Part shown: in pieces, positions 26,418-35,687 of the stretch
How the letters are laid out: the number at the start of each line of letters is the position of its first letter
Position numbering within the stretch: position 1 is the first letter of the stretch
Source of the DNA: Zhuqueibacter pondensis
GTDB taxonomy: Bacteria; Zhuqueibacterota; Zhuqueibacteria; Zhuqueibacterales; Zhuqueibacteraceae
Direction: 5' to 3'
DNA: 64,000 nt
Assembly: GCA_034505955.1 (NCBI GenBank)
Contig: JAPDQK010000012.1
Span: forward strand, 55,337-119,336
The notes under the pieces: model-generated
Databases searched by the model: none
What the model saw: only the letters and a program-made list of their open reading frames with translations
Told to the model about the DNA's origin: nothing
Position numbers and translations under genes: made by a program

Positions 26418-27357
26418 TATGGTTTCTTCCCACCCGGTTGCCTCTCATCGCAGGCAGTTCGTTGCAGAAAATACCATGGTGCCCGCGCGCCCGGTTTTTG
26501 ACAAACAGATGTTCATCCTATTCGGTTTGATCTTCCTTACGGCGTTCACGGTTTTTGCGGCTTTACGCTTCGGTTGGGATTATTATTTTGCCGCTTTATC
26601 CGAGCGCCCGAAACATTTTTTGCACGAATCTTTCAAGCCGAGCGGTGTTATCGGTCAGGGCTTTGGAGTTCTGGGCGGGCTGTTGTGCATGCTGACTTTG
26701 CTTTATCCCCTGCGCAAACGCTGGCGCTTGCTCCAGAATTTCGGCACGCCTCGCACATGGTTTCGATTTCATGTTTATTTCGGCATTGCCGGGCCGTTGT
26801 TCGCCACGTTGCACAGCACATTCAAATTCACCGGCTTGGCTTCGATCTGCTACTGGTCGATGATGATCGTGATGGCCAGCGGTTTTATCGGTCGCTTCCT
26901 TTATTCGCAGCTTCCACACAATCAACGTGGCGTCGCGCTGTCGTTGAAGGAGATCAACAATGAAATCAGCTCAATTCAGCGCATGCTCAGGGCCGCCGGT
27001 TTGGGCGATGCGGAAATGGATTTGCCCAGGCGGGCGAAAGGAGAAAAAAACGACAAGCGCCTGGGGAAAACGGATTGGTTCGGTATCATTCGCATGATCA
27101 TAAAACGTCGCCGGAATCTTCACGTCTGGAAGCAGAAACTTTCAGAGCGTGGGCTCGATGCATTATCCACCCGACACATTCTCGCCTTGCTTTCACGTAA
27201 ACTGTTTCTTGAAGGAAGCATTGCCACTTTGGAAATGACCACCCGCGCTTTCTCGCATTGGCACAGCCTGCACCTGCCGTTTACCTACATCATGTTCATC
27301 ACCTTGACAATTCATGTGGCCGTGGCGATTTTTTGGGGGTATACATGGATATTTTAA
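26404..27357 (+). CDS. Polytopic membrane protein, probable b-type haem electron carrier
   Basis: About 317 residues from ATG 26404, which overlaps the previous gene by 14 nt; ATG 26419 in TAATATG is equally possible. Five hydrophobic helices are visible: FILFGLIFLTAFTVFAAL, GFGVLGGLLCMLTLLYPL, FHVYFGIAGPLFATLHST, YWSMMIVMASGFIGRFLY and FTYIMFITLTIHVAVAIFW. His residues inside or next to helices (FRFHVYFG, TLHSTF, HWHSLHL, LTIHVAV) could bind haem, as in ferric-reductase-like or formate dehydrogenase gamma-type cytochrome b. A basic cytoplasmic loop lies between helices 4 and 5. With the flavoprotein and multihaem genes it completes a plausible route cytoplasm-membrane-periplasm. The family is not securely named. 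Confidence 0.7.
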   Translation: MQNFNMVSSHPVASHRRQFVAENTMVPARPVFDKQMFILFGLIFLTAFTVFAALRFGWDYYFAALSERPKHFLHESFKPSGVIGQGFGVLGGLLCMLTLLYPLRKRWRLLQNFGTPRTWFRFHVYFGIAGPLFATLHSTFKFTGLASICYWSMMIVMASGFIGRFLYSQLPHNQRGVALSLKEINNEISSIQRMLRAAGLGDAEMDLPRRAKGEKNDKRLGKTDWFGIIRMIIKRRRNLHVWKQKLSERGLDALSTRHILALLSRKLFLEGSIATLEMTTRAFSHWHSLHLPFTYIMFITLTIHVAVAIFWGYTWIF

Positions 27358-28008
27358 AAAGATGCAAAAGTGGAAAGCCTGACTTGCTGGGGGAATGAAT
27401 CAATCCCATGAATGCCATCTGTAAAGAATCTTCTTATCCTGGATTATTCGTAGCGCGGCTTTCAAGCCGCAACCAAAATTTTGGGACACAGATGAACGCT
27501 GATTAACACTGATTTTTTTGTATCTGCGTTCATCTGCGGAAATCTGTGTTCTAAAAATCTTCGCGGTCGTGATAGTTTTTTGGGGGTAATACTATAAAAC
27601 TTAAACCACCAAGACACAAAGACACGAAGAGAAAAGACTTGTCAAGCTTCAAGGGAAAAAACTGAATTTTCATAGCCACTCTGCCAGTCATTCTCTAAAA
27701 TCAAAACTTTGTGTCTTCGTGCCTTTGTGGTTAAGAATAATTCACGTTATAGAGAACAGTAGCCGTGCCGGTAAAGAGGCTTGGAGCCCAGGGCAGGTAC
27801 GACAGAGTGGCGTGCTTGCTCCAAACCAATCACAGAGGGATTACCCACTAGGATTACTCACAAGGTTCAAAAGGCATTGACATTTTGCGACAACTTGCGT
27901 AAATTGGTACGAACACCGCCCTCGATGCAGGTAATATAATTGTGGATAACCAGAAGGTTTTGGGTGAAGGCAGGAGAGGGACTCTAATTGTTTATTGTGA
28001 GGATACTT
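27358..28008. repeat. 650-nt intergenic region with three dispersed palindromic repeats
   Basis: There is no gene. GCGGCTT..AAGCCGC forms a hairpin near 27455-27470. A 28-bp imperfect inverted repeat of the type ACACAGATGAACGCTGATT / AATCTGTGT spans 27486-27550 (21 of 28 pairs). A third, AACCACCAAGACACAAAGAC... at 27604-27629, pairs with 27707-27732 (22 of 26) around a 77-nt spacer. Sequences of these two types occur between genes of many unrelated environmental bacteria. The subtilase ribosome site is at the 3' end. Confidence 0.65.
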
Positions 28009-29523
28009 ATGCCGTATAGGATAGAAGAGCAAGTCGAGAAAATTATTGATGAAGCCAGGGACGACCGGCTTCAGGTCATTGTGCGTATTGGGTCGAATGA
28101 TGAAAGCCAGGAACCTCTCTTGCGTTTTGCGACGGACGCCATCCGGCAGCGGAACATGTCGTTTAGCGCGCGTGAACTGCTCCCTGGTAAACGCCGTAAA
28201 ACACCACGTCCCGTCCCGGGCAAACGCGCAACGACCGCGCGCGGAATGCTTCGGGCAGTCGACAAAAGCCTGGCAACCCCCAATCCTGACGCTCTGAAGG
28301 AAGCACGGGTCGGATATCTCGCCCAGTTATTGTCCTCTGAGATCGTTCGCAAAGCCCTCGCGGAAACGGTCGAGCCGCGGAACAAACGAAGCCGGATCCG
28401 CCCGCCGAGTTTTTGGACCTCGAGCTCTGTGCTGCTCGAGATCTCAAAGGCTGATTTGGAAAGATTGCCCAAAGATGTGCCGAAAGTTCGCGGTATTTAT
28501 CCAAACCGCGCGTTGAGAATTCCTCGTCTCGTCGAGGTCAAGAATCTGCCGGCAGCAGTGTTGGAGAACAAGGCGAGCTCCTGGGGAGTGAACATCATCG
28601 GCGCTTTGGCCGCATGGGGTGCATACGGCACACGTGGAAAGGGCGTCAAAATCGGCCTGCTCGATACCGGAGTCGATGCGAATCATCCCGATCTCAAAGG
28701 AAAAGTGGAGGCCTGGGCGGAATTCGATGCGGAAGGGCGCCGCGTTGTTGGTTCCAAGCCTCACGATACGGATAAGCACGGCACCCACTGCGCCGGAATC
28801 ATTGCCGGAGGTAATGCCAGTGGCCAATGGATTGGCGTCGCGCCGGAGGCGAAGTTGGCCGTTGCTCTCGTGATGGATGGCCGTACCGGAGGAACGGATG
28901 CACAAGTGTTGGCAGGAATCGATTGGTTGGTGGAGCAAGGCGTGGATGTCATCAGCATGTCGCTGGGCGGCCTGACGCTCGACCCGGAAACGCCGGACAC
29001 GTACACGGAGGCCATACTCACCTGTTTACGTGCCGGAATTCCCGTGGTGACGGCGATCGGCAACGAGGGAAATCAAACCACCGGTTCGCCAGGAAACGAT
29101 ATCTTCGCCTTTTCCGTCGGTGCCACGGATTATCTGGATCGACCAGCCGGTTTCAGCGGCGGCCGCACACACATTATTCGCAATTCCAACTTCATTCCGC
29201 CGGAATATCTGCCGCTGCCCTATTACAAACCCGAGATTTCAGCCCCGGGCGTGGCGATCAAATCGTCAGTTCCCGGAAAAAAATGGGCAACTTTTAGTGG
29301 CACTTCGATGGCCACGCCGCATGTGGCCGGCGCCATGGCTTTGCTGCTCAGTGCCACCTCGATTCGTAAAGTAGTGGAACCCAATGAACGCGCCTTTATC
29401 ATTCAAGACCTGATTACCGGCTCAGCCGAAGAATTGGGAGAAGCCGGCCAGGACCATCGCTATGGCTTTGGGCGCATCAATGTGTTGCGCGCGATCGGCT
29501 TTGCGATCGAGCGCGGCTATTAA
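28009..29523 (+). CDS. Subtilisin-like serine peptidase (S8) without signal peptide
   Basis: 504 residues. ATG 28009 has GAGGA 9 nt upstream; the TTG at 27988 is not used. Catalytic residues are Asp219 (LLDTGVD), His257 (HGTHCAG) and Ser433 (GTSMATPHVAG), with oxyanion Asn352 (GNEGN). Residues 1-175 are an I9-like prodomain ending VRGIYPNRALRI. There is no signal peptide, so it should act in the cytoplasm, unless exported another way. The next gene encodes a protein that resembles only the prodomain. Intracellular subtilases are usually kept inactive by a prodomain; here a separate inhibitor or chaperone may add control. Confidence 0.92.
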   Translation: MPYRIEEQVEKIIDEARDDRLQVIVRIGSNDESQEPLLRFATDAIRQRNMSFSARELLPGKRRKTPRPVPGKRATTARGMLRAVDKSLATPNPDALKEARVGYLAQLLSSEIVRKALAETVEPRNKRSRIRPPSFWTSSSVLLEISKADLERLPKDVPKVRGIYPNRALRIPRLVEVKNLPAAVLENKASSWGVNIIGALAAWGAYGTRGKGVKIGLLDTGVDANHPDLKGKVEAWAEFDAEGRRVVGSKPHDTDKHGTHCAGIIAGGNASGQWIGVAPEAKLAVALVMDGRTGGTDAQVLAGIDWLVEQGVDVISMSLGGLTLDPETPDTYTEAILTCLRAGIPVVTAIGNEGNQTTGSPGNDIFAFSVGATDYLDRPAGFSGGRTHIIRNSNFIPPEYLPLPYYKPEISAPGVAIKSSVPGKKWATFSGTSMATPHVAGAMALLLSATSIRKVVEPNERAFIIQDLITGSAEELGEAGQDHRYGFGRINVLRAIGFAIERGY

Positions 29524-29600
29524 ACGAGTTGCAAGTATTTGGTGCACGAATTTGCTTTGCTGTTCCGTTTGAACTCCAGGCAGATTCAGGAGGAGGAGGT

Positions 29601-30020
29601 ATGAAAAATTCAAAGAAGGTGAATTTTCCAATAGAAAAGATTCACAACCCCAAGCTGCTAAAACTTGCTACTGAGGAATCTGGTGAGAGTGCGACCGTTC
29701 TCATCGAGTTGAACCTGCCCGTGCCGCGCGTGGATTTTGCCAGGACCAAAAATCGCGGAATGATCACTTACTCCCCAAAACGTATTGAATCCGAAACCAC
29801 GGCACAGCGGGAAAAGACCACGCAAAAGATCGACGCCGCCACCGCCTTTTTGGAAGATGTGTTGGGAGAAACACCGCGCTGGCTGAAATCGGCACGTGCT
29901 TTCGTCGCCAATGTCAATTCCGAGCAGCTTCGGGAAATCGCCCGCTCGCCGCTGACCAAAGCCATACATCCGAATCGACGGCTGGAGCTGAATCGCTCGA
30001 AGCATAAAGCGCCGGATTGA
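29601..30020 (+). CDS. Stand-alone subtilase prodomain-like protein (putative inhibitor/chaperone)
   Basis: 139 residues starting after an exceptional ribosome site (AGGAGGAGGT), 77 nt downstream of the subtilase gene. Its last 35 residues (AFVANVNSEQLREIARSP then KAIHPNRRLEL) align with the end of the subtilase prodomain (VLLEISKADLERLPKD then RGIYPNRALRI), and an earlier strand (ATVLIELN) with LQVIVRIG. No catalytic domain, signal peptide or membrane segment is present. The likely role is as a trans-acting prodomain: a folding helper or a proteinaceous inhibitor of its neighbour. This is inference from homology and position. Confidence 0.7.
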   Translation: MKNSKKVNFPIEKIHNPKLLKLATEESGESATVLIELNLPVPRVDFARTKNRGMITYSPKRIESETTAQREKTTQKIDAATAFLEDVLGETPRWLKSARAFVANVNSEQLREIARSPLTKAIHPNRRLELNRSKHKAPD

Positions 30021-30273
30021 TCTTCTTACGAATGAAAACCGTATCGCGCAGGCACAAGAGCGACTATGGAAATTTACAGAGTGCTATAAGGCAAATTGGT
30101 TGAATATATACAAAATCGCCGCGGTAATCAGGCCCGCCTTCATAAAGGGGACGAAAAACGAGGCGATACGATCCAACCGTTCATCTAATTGTACTCGTCG
30201 GATTTCTGTTTCGAACGATCTCTGTGATTCTGTTTTTCCGATTGACTTCATTAGGGGTGCCCTCCGTAAATAT

Positions 30274-31104
30274 TTATACAGCTTTTACATCAAAGGAATC
30301 AAACGGCTCGAAATTCATCCTCCAGAATCCTGATTTGGGATTGTCAAGGTCTCGCGCCAACGAAAAAAGATATGCTATGGAAAATGTCGTGATTCCCAAG
30401 ATATAGTTGCTCAATTGTTTTGACTCAATCTTTAGCCAGAAGAAACCCCATAACCAGACCAGGGAGAACACGATCAAATTCATCCAAATCGGAAACTTGA
30501 TTTCCTGCTTGATGAGATCAAAACGATCGCTACGGGCGTCGTGAAATTTATTGTACTGTTGAATCAGTTCGGGTTTCAAGGACTCTTGCACTTCGCTGCT
30601 GTTTATCATCTGCTCGATGCAGCCATGGATCTTATTCATTTCTTCCTGTGCTTCTTCCTTTGTCCTGCGATCTTTATACCTTGCTTTCCTGACGTACCTG
30701 ACATAACTTTCCACAGCGTCACACAGATTTGTGCTGAGTATTTTATTGTGTGCCATTCTGCCAGTCTGCAATAAAAGCGCCAGGGCATCCGCCTCGTGAT
30801 CGATGGTGCAGTTAATGGTATTGTGTTTGTTCCATGCGTGGCCGACGATCAAGCCCAGTGCAAAAGCGTAAAATATCGCATACCATTCGATGAAGTTTTG
30901 CAATAGAACTTGATCTTCTGAACTTGCAGGTTTTTCGAATCTTAGGTTGAACCAAATCGTTATCGCGACCAGCCCGATAAAGATCACGACATCGAACGAA
31001 GTTTTGAAAAATTTTACAAAAATTCTCCGAAGTAGTTCCCACAGAAAGGCTGCCGTCATGGTTGCTCGTCTCCATATGTGTTTGAGCTTAAGGAGAGTCT
31101 TCAT
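30274..31104 (-). CDS. Four-helix membrane protein, DUF4239/bestrophin-like
   Basis: 276 residues. Helices are visible at ~38-52 (VVIFIGLVAITIWF), ~74-90 (FYAFALGLIVGHAW), ~208-225 (LIVFSLVWLWGFFWL) and ~236-252 (ILGITTFSIAYLFSLA). Between helices 2 and 3 is a ~115-residue soluble helical segment starting HEADALALLLQTGRMAHN, which resembles the DUF4239 (bestrophin-like domain) pattern of an acidic residue in EAxxLxxL. The function of that family is unknown; a channel has been proposed from fold similarity. The gene is alone and divergent from the sigma-like gene. Confidence 0.55.
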   Translation of the reverse strand: MKTLLKLKHIWRRATMTAAFLWELLRRIFVKFFKTSFDVVIFIGLVAITIWFNLRFEKPASSEDQVLLQNFIEWYAIFYAFALGLIVGHAWNKHNTINCTIDHEADALALLLQTGRMAHNKILSTNLCDAVESYVRYVRKARYKDRRTKEEAQEEMNKIHGCIEQMINSSEVQESLKPELIQQYNKFHDARSDRFDLIKQEIKFPIWMNLIVFSLVWLWGFFWLKIESKQLSNYILGITTFSIAYLFSLARDLDNPKSGFWRMNFEPFDSFDVKAV

Positions 31105-31352
31105 TGAATCTGTCCTTTCAGAAATGAGAACCCAACACCCTGTTACAAGCCGAGTTTAGCCGGTAAAAGCAAGTCTTTTTTATGAGTGTCTGTCAACGAT
31201 CAAATCTGGAGTAGATATTTTCAAATTTTTCGTAATCCAGGCGGTAGGGGTCATATCTCGAACTGCAATCGGCCTGCGGCTTTTCCCACCGAATTTACGC
31301 ACCTGCAAACATTTGATTTTATACTATAACAGCCATTTCGCAAAGGGGCTGT

Positions 31353-32366
31353 ATGATATATCTCAAGCAAACACTATCATCACTGTTCGCAGAAGCTCCC
31401 TCCCAACTGTGCGTGAGGGATTTCGTTGCTTTCTGCCGAAAGATCGCGGTTGTCTACCTCCGCATGAAAGTGAAAAACGGCAGGCTCGATCCGGCCGTTT
31501 TTGGAGTATCTTTGGAAGATCTGGCACTGGATTGCATCGCCGATTTGTTCAAGCGAGATCAACAAGGGGGTTTCGCACGCCTCGCTGGTTATTTCAACGC
31601 CTGCGAATGGGAAAATAAAAGTGATGACGAGCTGCTGGCGGCAACCCGGCGTCTGATTTTCAGCAAGGTCAATCAGGAAATCTGCCGGTTGCAGCAGGAA
31701 CGTGACCCGGCGCTCGGCAAGCTCATCCGCAATCTCAAAAATGCCGTAAAGCTGTCATCCAACGTCAGGATCGAAAAACAAGAGGGGGAAGTCTGGATAT
31801 GTCTGCCGCAGGAAAATGCTTCGACCGAACGTCTGCCGGTGATGCCGCCGGAATTTCTCGAAGCCCATTTGACCGCCGGTTTGCGCGACCATGCGGATTT
31901 GAAACAGGTGTTGATGCTTCTTGCCGAAATTCTGCAAAATCAGAAAACCTACCGCAAAAGCCTTCCCTTGACAGGTCTCGCCTCGATCATTCGTTCGGCC
32001 TTTACGCATCTCCATGCCGCCCTGGAACATGAAGGCAATGGTCATGAGACTTTCACACCGGAAGACCTCGAAAAAATAATCGATGTCAGTGTACAAACGA
32101 TCAAGTCGAACATGCATTCATCTTACGTCGGCAGGAAGAAAATTGATGGAAGCACCTACGAATCCTATTTCATGGCAGCCCGCAACGTTCTCGTGGCCGA
32201 GTATGTCGAAAACGATGGACTGGATAGATCGTTCTATGACTATTTGAGCGCATGCAGGCAGGGGTTGACACGCGAGGCATATCAAACTCATCATCGTTGT
32301 CGCTTTGAGTACCTCGTCAAATTGGTTCGCACCGAGTTTTTGCGCAATCTCAAAAAAGAGCTGTGA
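31353..32366 (+). CDS. Hypothetical helical protein, possibly a divergent sigma-like factor
   Basis: 337 residues, ATG preceded by AAAGGGG. I do not recognise a family with certainty. It is mostly helical and soluble, without export signal. A segment at ~50-115 (SLEDLALDCIADLF, then LLAATRRLIFSKVNQEICRL) recalls the helices of a sigma region 2, and ~245-275 (TPEDLEKIIDVSVQTIKSNMHSSYVGRKKI) could be a helix-turn-helix. The best support for a sigma-like role is position: the next gene has an N-terminal zinc-finger of anti-sigma type, 70 nt downstream. A structural search would decide. Confidence 0.45.
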   Translation: MIYLKQTLSSLFAEAPSQLCVRDFVAFCRKIAVVYLRMKVKNGRLDPAVFGVSLEDLALDCIADLFKRDQQGGFARLAGYFNACEWENKSDDELLAATRRLIFSKVNQEICRLQQERDPALGKLIRNLKNAVKLSSNVRIEKQEGEVWICLPQENASTERLPVMPPEFLEAHLTAGLRDHADLKQVLMLLAEILQNQKTYRKSLPLTGLASIIRSAFTHLHAALEHEGNGHETFTPEDLEKIIDVSVQTIKSNMHSSYVGRKKIDGSTYESYFMAARNVLVAEYVENDGLDRSFYDYLSACRQGLTREAYQTHHRCRFEYLVKLVRTEFLRNLKKEL

Positions 32367-32436
32367 AATTTCTGCAAATGCGTGGCTTTGCAATGAATAT
32401 AAAATGAACAGGCCAGGTTAATCTACTTTGTTATTT

Positions 32437-33300
32437 ATGAATCATATCGAAGAACAGGTTCTCGAGACGTATATCCGTCGGCCGGAAAAACTGCCAGATT
32501 CTGTCCACCAGTGCGTGGCGACCCATCTGGCCTCCTGTGCTGCGTGTAGTGCCATCACGGATTTCCTGCATTCGTTTTATGCCGACCTGGACAATACGCC
32601 CGACGAAGTTTCGCCACGGATGGAGGCTTTGATTGAAATGCCATCAACTTCGCCTTTTATCATTCCGCTTCGTCCTTTTCAGTCTCAGCCTGAGGCTGTG
32701 GCGTTTGCTGATGGCTATACCACTGTGCTGGCCGCCATGTCTCCGGCGACACCACGCCAACGATTTCAAACTGTTGCGACATTTGCTGCGGAGCGGCACC
32801 GCACGCTGGTTCGCATCCTGCATGACAGTGCTACGAACAATTTCAAGTTGTACCTCCTGGCAGATGACCCGCGCAAGCGCGAAGGCGCGATTGTCTCTTT
32901 CCCGAAGTTGGCAGCCGATTTTGTCACAGACGAAAGAGGCCGGGTAGCTTTCCAACTTCCCGGCCATGAACAGCCACAAAATTGGACAACGCTTGAAGCC
33001 GAATTGAGACTTCCGGTTGCCGAAGTTTGTCTTTCGCCGGATCAACTCAAAAAGACCTCGCCGCCGGAGTTCCATCAAATTTATGAAACAATTGCGGCAG
33101 AGCACACAGCAACATTTTCTTATGCCGATAAAGTTTTGACGCTTAACGTGCGCCCATTGCAACCCGAGGTGCAAGCCATCACGCGCGCGGTCGTCAAAGG
33201 GGCAACCGGCCAGACATTTTTAATCACTCTTCACGGCGGCAAGGCCGAGCTTCTTCTTGATCCGCTTCCGGAAACGCTCACGATTCGTTTTTACTGTTGA
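32437..33300 (+). CDS. Zinc-finger anti-sigma-factor-like protein
   Basis: 287 residues from ATG 32437 (a TTG lies three codons earlier). The N-terminus has the ZAS pattern His30-x3-Cys34-x2-Cys37 (THLASCAACS) after a helix starting NHIEEQVLETYI, as in anti-sigma factors that bind ECF sigma proteins. There is no membrane helix, unlike many anti-sigma factors. Residues ~80-180 are beta-rich and contain VTDERGRVAFQLPG, typical of small Ig-like regulatory domains; the last 100 residues form another beta domain. It lies between the sigma-like and Lon-like genes on one strand, the stop nearly touching the next start. A sensor that releases the upstream protein is a reasonable guess. Confidence 0.6.
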   Translation: MNHIEEQVLETYIRRPEKLPDSVHQCVATHLASCAACSAITDFLHSFYADLDNTPDEVSPRMEALIEMPSTSPFIIPLRPFQSQPEAVAFADGYTTVLAAMSPATPRQRFQTVATFAAERHRTLVRILHDSATNNFKLYLLADDPRKREGAIVSFPKLAADFVTDERGRVAFQLPGHEQPQNWTTLEAELRLPVAEVCLSPDQLKKTSPPEFHQIYETIAAEHTATFSYADKVLTLNVRPLQPEVQAITRAVVKGATGQTFLITLHGGKAELLLDPLPETLTIRFYC

Positions 33301-33311
33301 CAAATGAGTCT

Positions 33312-35669
33312 ATGCATAACCCTCTCGACCTCGAACGGGAATTCCAGGCACTTCTGATCTCACTCGCGTGTCCCGGCTCGGCGCGGCAGCGCCTGCTCAA
33401 AATCAATCATTTTTTGAATTCACTGGGGAACGATTTTGCAGATTATGAGCCTTATCTCGTTGAGCTGGCTCAGCGTTTACCTGATCTCGTTCGTGATTTG
33501 AATTACGTGGGGTGCGATCCGGAAACACTGCGAGTATTCTTCGAGAAGGTTCGTCTCCTGCACGTGCATTTTTCCTCATTCGATGGTGTCGCCGGACTTG
33601 CCGAGGTCATCGAGACTTTGCGACATGCCGTTTCCCACCTCTACGCTTATGCCGGAGATATAGGCGCTGCGCTTGCAGTTTTAGATGATAAATTTTCGCA
33701 GCACCCCCTTGCTTGGCTGGAACAATCGGCGGATGGGCAAACCAACTGCCCGCTGTTTTTGCTGCAACGCGCACACAAGGAGACAAAAATACGCGGCGAG
33801 CCATTCGCTGCGCAATTGCAAAATCTCATGACCCAATGGTCGCCGGCAACAAGGGATGATGCCAACAGCATCACCGTGCCGGTCATCGAGCACGCCGTTC
33901 ACAACGCTTGCAGTCATGAGGGAAGTTTGCGCCGCATCACCGTCAGTATTTTGGGGCAGTCACCGAATGGCAGGGATGAGATTCATGCCGACGTTGCAGT
34001 TTTTGGCGCAGATACTGACGTAACGGCGATCACCAAAGTTCCGGTAGCGGCTGCGCGCAGACTTTTTACTGAAAAATATCCGGCTTTGGCGAAAACATTT
34101 TTCACGGGCCAGGTCGTTTTTGAAGCTACGCACGCGCTGCACGAAGGAAATTCAGCCAATCTTGCCATCGCGGCGCTATTCTACTGCGCGGCGTTGCAGC
34201 ACACGGATCAACGGGAGCAATTTCGTCTTGCTTCCACAGTGACGTTGACCGGCGATCTCAACGAGGCCGGCGAAGTGCTTCCCGTTGATGGCAAAACCCT
34301 GGCTACGAAAGTCAAGGCGGCATTTTTTTCATGGGTCGAGTGTCTCGTCGTACCCAAATCGCAGCTGCGCGAAGCGGAATCAGCGGCGCAGGAATTGACC
34401 AGGCAATATCCTCATCGCCAGCTCACGATCATTGGAGTTGGGCATTTGCGCGAAATTTTTTACGACCGGCGGTTGACGAAGCGCGAGTGTGCCGGCATGG
34501 CCAAACATCTGGCGCGCAAAGCGTGGCGCAAGAAATTCACCGTCGGTGGCTTGGCGACGACTGTTTTTCTGGTGTTGGTCATCGGGAAATTGCTTTATGG
34601 CCCGATTGATAAAAACCCTGTCTCGGGAGAATTTGTCGAAGAATCTTTGCTGATCAAAAACAAATATGGCGAGCAGATTGATGAGATCAGGGTCGGTCCG
34701 GCCACCGTCCGGCGCGCCAAGGGCGCAGCAAATGATTACGAGCTTTGGGGCTTACATTACGTGACGTTTTTTGATGTCGATGGCGATGGTATGAACGAAG
34801 TGTTTTGGGTGCAATGGGATGACGAAAAAACGAAGCAACCCGGCAAGATTTGCTGCAAGTCAGTAAAAGAAGATACACTGCGTTGGTCGATCGCCCTCCG
34901 GCGCGCGCTGGATTTTCCTCGCAAGCCGGATATAAAAAGTGATTATTTCTATCCCCACTACATCGCGGCCGGTGATTTTGATGGCGACGGGAGGGGAGAA
35001 TTATTTGTCAATAGTAGTCAGGATTTTTTCCCTGCGCTCGTCCTGAAACTGGAGGCCAAAACCGGCAAGGAATTGGGGCACTACGTTCATGTCGGGCAAC
35101 TGGGGTCGATGAAGCTGGCGGATCTGGATAATGACGGCATTACCGAGGTCTTGCTTTGTGGTGTCAATAATGCCTTTCGCAAAGCCTGTCTTGTGGTGCT
35201 CGATCCGCGTTTCATTTCCGGGCATTCTCCCCTGGCTGGTGATTACGTGCTCGCCGGCTATCCTGCCGGGCTGGAAAAAGCCTATATCCTCATTCCCAGA
35301 ACGATCGTCGGCGAAGCGTTTTCTGAAGATTCCAAGAATAACATTGCTCTGGCTATTTTTCTTCAGCAGGCCAGCCGAAATTTCTTTTTGCTTATTAGAG
35401 ACGCCTCCTCTCGTAATCCGCCTTTGAACACCAAACTGGTTGATCTCTATGGCTACTTTGGTTTTGATTTGCGGGTGCAGAGTTTTGGCACTCATGATGA
35501 CTACGATCTGATGGCCGAGAAGCTGTTTCGCGAGGGACGTATTTCGCGTATGCCGGACTATGCTTATTTTGAAGAGTACAAAAAGACCATGATGTACTGG
35601 AATGGGGAGGGGTGGCAGAAGGAGCCGGTGATGAATCGGCGATATTGGGAGGCGTGCAAAGGCAAATAA
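33312..35669 (+). CDS. Lon-like (S16) protease domain - membrane helix - FG-GAP repeat protein
   Basis: 785 residues from ATG 33312. Residues 1-220 are helical and of unknown type. Residues ~265-385 match the proteolytic domain of Lon: a GNSA motif with Ser281, the TLTGDLNEAGEVLPVDGK strand-turn, and Lys333 in ATKVKAA, giving the Ser-Lys dyad. No ATPase domain is present. A single membrane helix (~410-430, TVGGLATTVFLVLVIG) follows a basic stretch, so the protease side should be cytoplasmic. The outside part carries FG-GAP/VCBS calcium-binding repeats (FFDVDGDGMNEVF, AGDFDGDGRGELF, LADLDNDGITEVL), often integrin-like ligand propellers. It may sense outside and cleave an inside target, perhaps the anti-sigma-like protein. 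Confidence 0.8.
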   Translation: MHNPLDLEREFQALLISLACPGSARQRLLKINHFLNSLGNDFADYEPYLVELAQRLPDLVRDLNYVGCDPETLRVFFEKVRLLHVHFSSFDGVAGLAEVIETLRHAVSHLYAYAGDIGAALAVLDDKFSQHPLAWLEQSADGQTNCPLFLLQRAHKETKIRGEPFAAQLQNLMTQWSPATRDDANSITVPVIEHAVHNACSHEGSLRRITVSILGQSPNGRDEIHADVAVFGADTDVTAITKVPVAAARRLFTEKYPALAKTFFTGQVVFEATHALHEGNSANLAIAALFYCAALQHTDQREQFRLASTVTLTGDLNEAGEVLPVDGKTLATKVKAAFFSWVECLVVPKSQLREAESAAQELTRQYPHRQLTIIGVGHLREIFYDRRLTKRECAGMAKHLARKAWRKKFTVGGLATTVFLVLVIGKLLYGPIDKNPVSGEFVEESLLIKNKYGEQIDEIRVGPATVRRAKGAANDYELWGLHYVTFFDVDGDGMNEVFWVQWDDEKTKQPGKICCKSVKEDTLRWSIALRRALDFPRKPDIKSDYFYPHYIAAGDFDGDGRGELFVNSSQDFFPALVLKLEAKTGKELGHYVHVGQLGSMKLADLDNDGITEVLLCGVNNAFRKACLVVLDPRFISGHSPLAGDYVLAGYPAGLEKAYILIPRTIVGEAFSEDSKNNIALAIFLQQASRNFFLLIRDASSRNPPLNTKLVDLYGYFGFDLRVQSFGTHDDYDLMAEKLFREGRISRMPDYAYFEEYKKTMMYWNGEGWQKEPVMNRRYWEACKGK

Positions 35670-35687
35670 TCTAGACGACAGAAGTTT

